DNA from: Terriglobia bacterium
Lineage (GTDB): Bacteria; Acidobacteriota; Terriglobia; JAJPHL01
Assembly (NCBI GenBank): GCA_021325275.1
Contig: JAJPHL010000055.1
Span: forward strand, 1-64,000
Direction: 5' to 3'
DNA length: 64,000 nt
A program made the position numbers and the translations under genes. The notes under the pieces are model-generated. The model made no database searches and was not told the origin of the DNA. It saw nothing but the letters and a program-made list of their open reading frames with translations. Shown here piece after piece: positions 59,822 through 64,000 of the stretch; within the stretch, counting starts at the first letter, position 1; each line of letters starts with the position of its first letter.

Positions 59822-60595
59822 TTACTTCTTCGCGACCATCGCGCGCATCGCGCCTGTGGTGATTCCGCCATCCACCAGTAACGTTTGACCCGTCACGTAG
59901 GCGCTGGCGTCCGACGCGAGGAAAACGATCGCGCCTTCGAGATCGGGCATTTGGCCGGGTCGTTTTAGCGGAATGCGTTCCTTCAGATATTCCACCCACT
60001 CGGCGTCTTCGTACATCACTTTGTTCTGCTCGGTGCGAAACCATCCTGGGGCGAGACAATTCACCGTGATTCCATGAGGTCCCCAATCGTCGGCGAGACT
60101 CATGGTGAGTTGCTTCACGCCGCCGCGGCTCGCGCAATATGGACCCAGCCCTGCGTAACCGAAGACGCTGGTCACGGAACCGATGTTGATGATGCGGCCG
60201 TATCCACGCGGGATCATGCGGCGCGCCGCTTCTTGCGCCATGAAAAACGTGCCGCGCAAATTCGTTTCCAGCACCAGGTTGTAGTCGTCCCACGTGATAT
60301 CGACCGCCGGCTTGCGCACGTTGCATCCCGCGTTGTTCACGAGAATGTCGAAGTGCCCCGCGGCTTCGGAGCACGCGCGGATACTGGCGTGATCGCGCAC
60401 ATCGAGAACAACGGGCGTGATGCGCCGGCCCATCGCGCGGATCTCGGCGCAGAATGCATCGAGCGACGCGAGCGTTCGGCTCGTGACGACGAGGTCCGCG
60501 CCGGCCTGCGCCAAGGCGCGCGAAAAAGTTTGTCCCAGGCCGCGACTCGCGCCCGTGACGAGCGCGGTCTTGCCGGTGAGGTCGAAAGAGGCCAT
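59822..60595 (-). CDS. SDR family oxidoreductase with Arg in place of the catalytic Lys
   Basis: 257 residues, close to gluconate 5-dehydrogenase/3-oxoacyl reductase-type SDRs: TGASRGLGQ loop, LVNNAG, Ser140 in INIGSVTS, and a C-terminal ASDASAYVTGQTLLVDGG. The active-site motif reads YCASRGG, so Tyr153 is present but the lysine four residues later is arginine (codon CGC). Activity may be altered or lost. First gene of the leftward operon ending with rfbF. Confidence 0.88.
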   Translation of the reverse strand: MASFDLTGKTALVTGASRGLGQTFSRALAQAGADLVVTSRTLASLDAFCAEIRAMGRRITPVVLDVRDHASIRACSEAAGHFDILVNNAGCNVRKPAVDITWDDYNLVLETNLRGTFFMAQEAARRMIPRGYGRIINIGSVTSVFGYAGLGPYCASRGGVKQLTMSLADDWGPHGITVNCLAPGWFRTEQNKVMYEDAEWVEYLKERIPLKRPGQMPDLEGAIVFLASDASAYVTGQTLLVDGGITTGAMRAMVAKK

Positions 60596-60629
60596 ACGGT
60601 TTACGCTACACTAGTTGAGCCCGCCCGCC

Positions 60630-61346
60630 ATGGAGATCCTCAGCTTTTTGCGCGCGCTGTTCATCATCGATCCGCTGATTTATCTCTATACATTTGCGTG
60701 CGGCGCTGTATCGTTCGCCGGATCGTTCTTCGATTCCACGGGGCGATTTCAACACGGATGCGCGCGCGTCTGGTCAAAACTGATTCTGGGAACGAGCGGT
60801 ATTCGCGTGACGGCGCTGGGCCTGGAGAACGTCGACACGTCGAAGCCGCACGTTTTCTGCTCGAATCACTTGAGCCTGATGGACACGCCTGTGGTGCTGA
60901 TTCACGTTCCCGTGCAATTCCGCATCATGGCGAAAAAAGGATTGTTCGGGTTGCCTTTTCTCGGCTGGTGGCTGAAGCGATCGGGACACATGCCCGTCGA
61001 TCGCTCCAGTCCCAAGGCAGCGATGCACAGCTTACAGATCGCCGCGGCGCGCGTGCGCGAGGGAGCGTCGGTGGTATTCTTTCCAGAGGGGACGCGCAGC
61101 CGCTCGGGCGTCACCGGGGAATTCAAACGCGGCGCGGCGCTGTTGGCGATTCAAGCGGGCGTGCCGCTGCTGCCGGTGGCGATCAAAGGCACGCGCGAAT
61201 GTCTGCAACCTGACTCACTGCACGTGCGCCCGGGACGCGTTACGGTGCGATTCGGACGGCCGATCCCAACTTCCGGCCTCACGCATCGCGACGCCGGCCG
61301 CCTCATTGAAGAGACTCGCAACGCCGTACTTGAGATGATGAAATGA
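60630..61346 (+). CDS. plsC: 1-acyl-sn-glycerol-3-phosphate acyltransferase
   Basis: 238 residues. The acyltransferase blocks are all present: NHLSLMD (NHx4D), KKGLFGLPFLGWWLKRSGHM, FFPEGTRSRSG and VPLLPVAIKGTRE. A hydrophobic N-terminal segment (FLRALFIIDPLIYLYTF) anchors it to the inner membrane. It adds the second acyl chain to make phosphatidic acid. ATG 60630 is preferred to the TTG five codons upstream. It overlaps the next gene by 4 bases (ATGA). Confidence 0.92.
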   Translation: MEILSFLRALFIIDPLIYLYTFACGAVSFAGSFFDSTGRFQHGCARVWSKLILGTSGIRVTALGLENVDTSKPHVFCSNHLSLMDTPVVLIHVPVQFRIMAKKGLFGLPFLGWWLKRSGHMPVDRSSPKAAMHSLQIAAARVREGASVVFFPEGTRSRSGVTGEFKRGAALLAIQAGVPLLPVAIKGTRECLQPDSLHVRPGRVTVRFGRPIPTSGLTHRDAGRLIEETRNAVLEMMK

Positions 61347-62050
61347 AACGACCGCTCATCGGCATCACTTGTCGACTGGAACCAAAGCCGCAGTACAACA
61401 CCGCGTGGCATTATCTCCAGCGCGAGTACTCCGAGGCCGTGTGGAATGCAGGTGGATTGCCGGTGCTCGTGCCGTTGATCGCGGAGGAAGCGTACACGCG
61501 CGAGTTGATGACGCACCTTGACGGTGTCTTGCTCTCGGGCAGTTCGAGCGATGTCGATCCCGCGCGATACGGCGAATCCAAGCAAGTGGAATGCGGACCC
61601 ACGCACGCGGAACGCGACGCCGTCGATTTGTCGATGATTCACTTGGCGCTCGAAACGCACAAGCCACTGCTGGGAATTTGTTTCGGCGTGCAGGCGATGA
61701 ACGTGGCGCTTGGAGGCACATTGATCCAGCACCTCACGGTCCCGTTAAAACATGACGATCGCGAGATTCGCCACAACGTCGATGTCGAAGCGGGATCGGT
61801 GCTCGAAAAGCTGGGCGGCGGAAGAAAATTCCTCGTGAACACCAGCCATCATCAAGCGCTTGATCGCGTGCCCGCTGGATTGCGCGTCACGGCGCGATCG
61901 TCCACCGACGGCGTGATCGAAGCGGTCGAGACCACCGACGCCGGACGGTTTCTCGTCGGCGTGCAGTGGCATCCGGAGCGCATCTATAAGGAAGAGCATT
62001 TGTCGCGGGCATTATTCGAAGAACTTGTCAGACAGGCTAGGCGTTCATAG
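61343..62050 (+). CDS. Class I glutamine amidotransferase-like (PuuD/peptidase C26) hydrolase
   Basis: 235 residues with Cys113 in LLGICFGVQAMNVALGGTL, His210 in GVQWHPE and the preceding VLLSGSSSDVDPARYGE. This is the gamma-glutamyl-gamma-aminobutyrate hydrolase pattern, cytoplasmic enzymes that split gamma-glutamyl amides. No polyamine genes are nearby, so the true substrate is open. It is translated together with plsC and followed 7 bases later by an SDR gene, suggesting one rightward operon of four genes. Confidence 0.9.
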   Translation: MKRPLIGITCRLEPKPQYNTAWHYLQREYSEAVWNAGGLPVLVPLIAEEAYTRELMTHLDGVLLSGSSSDVDPARYGESKQVECGPTHAERDAVDLSMIHLALETHKPLLGICFGVQAMNVALGGTLIQHLTVPLKHDDREIRHNVDVEAGSVLEKLGGGRKFLVNTSHHQALDRVPAGLRVTARSSTDGVIEAVETTDAGRFLVGVQWHPERIYKEEHLSRALFEELVRQARRS

Positions 62051-62057
62051 GTCCAAC

Positions 62058-62825
62058 ATGATTCCCAACATCTCTCTCGAAGGCAAAGTGGCAGTCGTCA
62101 CCGGCGGATCGCGCGGCATCGGCGCGGCCATCGTGAAACTTTTCTGGAAGGCCGGCGCCAGCGTCGTCTTCAGCTATCGCAAGGATCGCGCGTCGGCGGC
62201 GCGCGTGGTCGCGGAGTGCGACGCCGAGCACGTTTGCTCCGTGAAGGCCGACGTGTCGCGCATGAAAGACGCCGAGGCGCTCATCGGCGGCGCGATCGAG
62301 CGATTCGGGCGTCTCGATATTCTCGTGGCTAACGCGGGAATCTGGAACGCCGCCGACGCGCCCATCGATCGCATGACGGAACGGCAGTGGGATCAAATGA
62401 TCGACACCAACTTGAAGGGCGTGTACACCGTCACGCATCAAGCCGTGAAGCAGATGAAGAAACAGAAATCGGGACGCGTGATTTGTATTTCCTCGACGGC
62501 GGGCCAGCGCGGCGAAGCGTTTCATTCTCACTACGCGGCGTCGAAGGGCGGAATCATCAGCTTCGTCAAAGGACTTTCCACCGAACTCGCGAGCGATGGA
62601 ATTTTGGTGAACTGTGTCGCGCCGGGATGGGTGGATACGGACATGGCGCGGCCGGCGCTTGAAGATCCCGACGTGGGCGCGAAGATTTCCGCGGTGATTC
62701 CGCTCGGTCGCGTGGGCACGGCGGACGAAATCGCGGGGCCGGTGCTGTTTCTCGCAGGCGAGCACTCCACGTTCATCACCGGCGAAATTCTCAACGTGAA
62801 CGGCGGCGCCGTACTCGTTGGATAG
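62058..62825 (+). CDS. SDR family oxidoreductase (FabG-like)
   Basis: 255 residues with every SDR motif intact: TGGSRGIGAAI, LVANAGIW, ICISSTAGQRG and the active-site YAASKGG, then the C-terminal AGEHSTFITGEILNVNGGAV. It is close to 3-oxoacyl reductase-like enzymes. ATG 62058 gives the standard N-terminus (ISLEGKVAVVTGGS). It is the third gene of the plsC operon. In contrast to the SDR at 59.8-60.6 kb it keeps the catalytic lysine. Confidence 0.9.
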   Translation: MIPNISLEGKVAVVTGGSRGIGAAIVKLFWKAGASVVFSYRKDRASAARVVAECDAEHVCSVKADVSRMKDAEALIGGAIERFGRLDILVANAGIWNAADAPIDRMTERQWDQMIDTNLKGVYTVTHQAVKQMKKQKSGRVICISSTAGQRGEAFHSHYAASKGGIISFVKGLSTELASDGILVNCVAPGWVDTDMARPALEDPDVGAKISAVIPLGRVGTADEIAGPVLFLAGEHSTFITGEILNVNGGAVLVG

Positions 62826-62844
62826 AGCCAGTCGGATAACGCAA

Positions 62845-63813
62845 ATGGTCAACTGGGCCGTTGTCGGCGTCGGCGACATCACAACGAAACGCGTGCTTCC
62901 CGCCATCGCGGAGGAACCGCGCAGCCGCGTGCAAGCGATTGTCACGCGGAACCCCGAGCAAACGCGCGCCGTGTGCGAATACTTCGGCGCGAAGCATGTA
63001 TGCACGACGCTTGAAGAAGCGCTGGCCGATCAAGAAGTGAACGCCGTGTACGTGGCGTCGCCGGTTTTCCTGCATTTTCCGCAGACCATGGCGGCGCTCG
63101 CCGCGAACAAACACGTCCTGTGCGAAAAGCCCACGGCGCTCAATCTCGATGAAGCGAAAACGATGCTCTTGACCGCGCAAGCGAGCGGCGTACATTACGG
63201 CGTGGCGTTTTATCGACGCTTGTTTCCGGTTCTCTCTCGCGCCCGCGAGTTGCTGCGTCAAGGCGTGATCGGCCAGCCGACGCTCGTCTGGGTCACGTGT
63301 CATGGCTGGTTCAACGACGAAGTCGTGAGCCATCGCGCGTGGCTTTTCGATCCCGTAAAATCGGGCGGCGGGCCGCTGATGGATGTGGGCAGCCATCGCA
63401 TCGACGTGCTGAATTATCTTTTTGGCACGCCGCGCTTGGTGTCCGCGGCCATGTCGCGGCAAACGCATCAGACGCCGGGCTTCAAAGTGGAAGACAACGC
63501 CACTTTGACTATTGAATATAACGGTGAGTTCGGGCCGCTACGCGCGATTGTCGACGTGCGATGGAATTCGCAGGTAGCCGGCGACGATTTCAAGGTTTTT
63601 GGAACGCACGGCGACATGGATCTCACGCCGCTGAACAGCGGTCTGATCCAATGGCCCGGCGGCAAGGAATCGCATCCGGCGGATGTGAATTTTCACGCGC
63701 CGCTACTGAAGCACTTCGCCGACGTTCTCGAAGACGGCGCGCCGCTCATCTGTTCCGGGGAAGCGGCGCTGGCCACTGATCGCATTTTGAACGAAGCATA
63801 TCGCAGAGACTAA
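62845..63813 (+). CDS. Gfo/Idh/MocA family oxidoreductase
   Basis: 322 residues. The Rossmann start NWAVVGVGDITTKRVLPAI, the motif HVLCEKPTALNLDEAK and the C-terminal-domain signature SGGGPLMDVGSHRIDVLNYL identify an NAD(P)-dependent sugar or inositol-type dehydrogenase. ATG 62845 is chosen; an in-frame TTG at 62818 overlaps the previous gene. It ends the rightward operon, followed by an inverted repeat. Confidence 0.9.
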   Translation: MVNWAVVGVGDITTKRVLPAIAEEPRSRVQAIVTRNPEQTRAVCEYFGAKHVCTTLEEALADQEVNAVYVASPVFLHFPQTMAALAANKHVLCEKPTALNLDEAKTMLLTAQASGVHYGVAFYRRLFPVLSRARELLRQGVIGQPTLVWVTCHGWFNDEVVSHRAWLFDPVKSGGGPLMDVGSHRIDVLNYLFGTPRLVSAAMSRQTHQTPGFKVEDNATLTIEYNGEFGPLRAIVDVRWNSQVAGDDFKVFGTHGDMDLTPLNSGLIQWPGGKESHPADVNFHAPLLKHFADVLEDGAPLICSGEAALATDRILNEAYRRD

Positions 63814-63820
63814 GAATTTC

Positions 63821-63920
63821 AAAACAGAGCACACAGAGAACTCAGAGAGCACAGAGAAATGCAAAAACCTTGGGCTTTGTTTTTCTCTGTGTGCTCCGTG
63901 TCCTCTGTGTGCTCGGTGTT
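63821..63920. repeat. Inverted repeat with CACAGAG arms
   Basis: Arms at 63821-63866 (ACAGAGCACACAGAG period) and 63875-63920 (CTCTGTGTGCTC period) are imperfect reverse complements around a short loop. It sits between two converging genes, where it could stop transcription from both sides, and belongs to the same class as the arms at 35142-35270. Confidence 0.75.
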
Positions 63921-64000
63921 AGATTGCCAGCACTCGGGCGACTTCCTCGACAACCAACTGCACATCTTGCTCTGTGGTTTGCCAGCTTGACGCGCTCACG
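63919..64000 (-). CDS. C-terminal end of a probable PLP-dependent decarboxylase/aminotransferase (cut by window edge)
   Basis: Only the last 26 codons are visible, reading VSASSWQTTEQDV and ending EVARVLAI before TAA at 63921-63919. The S-x-SSW-x-TTEEDV pattern closes many group II pyridoxal-dependent decarboxylases and related class V-like enzymes. The identification rests on this short tail alone. Confidence 0.5.
   Translation of the reverse strand, partial: VSASSWQTTEQDVQLVVEEVARVLAI

Noticed and set aside
59808-60374. Upstream extension of the TolB-like propeller gene
   Set aside because: Arg/His-rich out-of-frame reading of the neighbouring SDR gene; the signal peptide begins at 59807.

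Overview
The window is high-GC bacterial DNA, most probably from an acidobacterium of the Bryobacterales/Solibacter group. The strongest pointers are protein families concentrated in that lineage. Two secreted proteins end in the TIGR03437 'Solibacter C-terminal' domain (23323-27744, 32407-34311). Three TIGR03435 domains occur in two proteins (38068-40521, 42589-43341). A DUF1501 + DUF1549-type secreted pair, a Ser/Thr kinase with a TPR-like sensor half, and S9 and M14 peptidases carrying Gly/Arg-rich insertions fit the same picture. No rRNA, tRNA, CRISPR array, complete insertion sequence or phage gene was recognised.

Layout. 0.2-3.6 kb: MFS transporter with an HprK-like kinase, then a DUF433/DUF5615 toxin-antitoxin cassette lying between inverted repeat arms. 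3.6-18.5 kb: S9 peptidase, HlyD-type adaptor with TetR regulator, polyphosphate kinase, a large secreted NHL protein, and a three-gene sensor kinase/response regulator operon. 18.7-22.6 kb: a restriction-modification island (controller, endonuclease, methyltransferase) bounded by 77-bp direct repeats. 22.6-38 kb: secreted proteins, the DUF1501/DUF1549 operon, an esterase, an F420-type oxidoreductase, a quinone oxidoreductase and a PIN toxin pair. 38-45 kb: BlaI/M56 regulator-protease pair fused to TIGR03435 domains, an ECF sigma factor with a VOC protein, thiolase and thioesterase. 45.0-48.05 kb: a four-gene peptide-modification operon. 48-57 kb: TPR kinase, M14 peptidase, an orphan antitoxin, a frameshifted zinc-ribbon gene and a GMC oxidoreductase pair. 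57-64 kb: sugar-nucleotide, SDR and Gfo/Idh-type metabolic genes, an acyltransferase and a class I amidotransferase.

The best candidate for an undescribed system is the operon read leftward from about 48.05 kb. It encodes a 95-residue precursor-like peptide with a strong ribosome site and a cysteine-rich C-terminus, a YcaO enzyme, a TfuA partner and a small predicted outer-membrane barrel. The genes are separated by 15, -4 and 2 bases behind a recognisable promoter. TfuA-YcaO pairs are known to install backbone thioamides, but this precursor has no glycine in its C-terminal region and ends CxC...HWFMC, so both the modification and the function are open.

A second unusual feature is a set of intergenic inverted repeats built from short-period arms (2.4/3.6, 6.7, 28.5, 35.2, 36.4 and 63.8 kb). 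At 28.5 and 35.2 kb they run into coding sequence and supply both the basic and the hydrophobic parts of signal peptides of secreted proteins. All functional statements come from reading the sequence and from recalled family features; no search was run.
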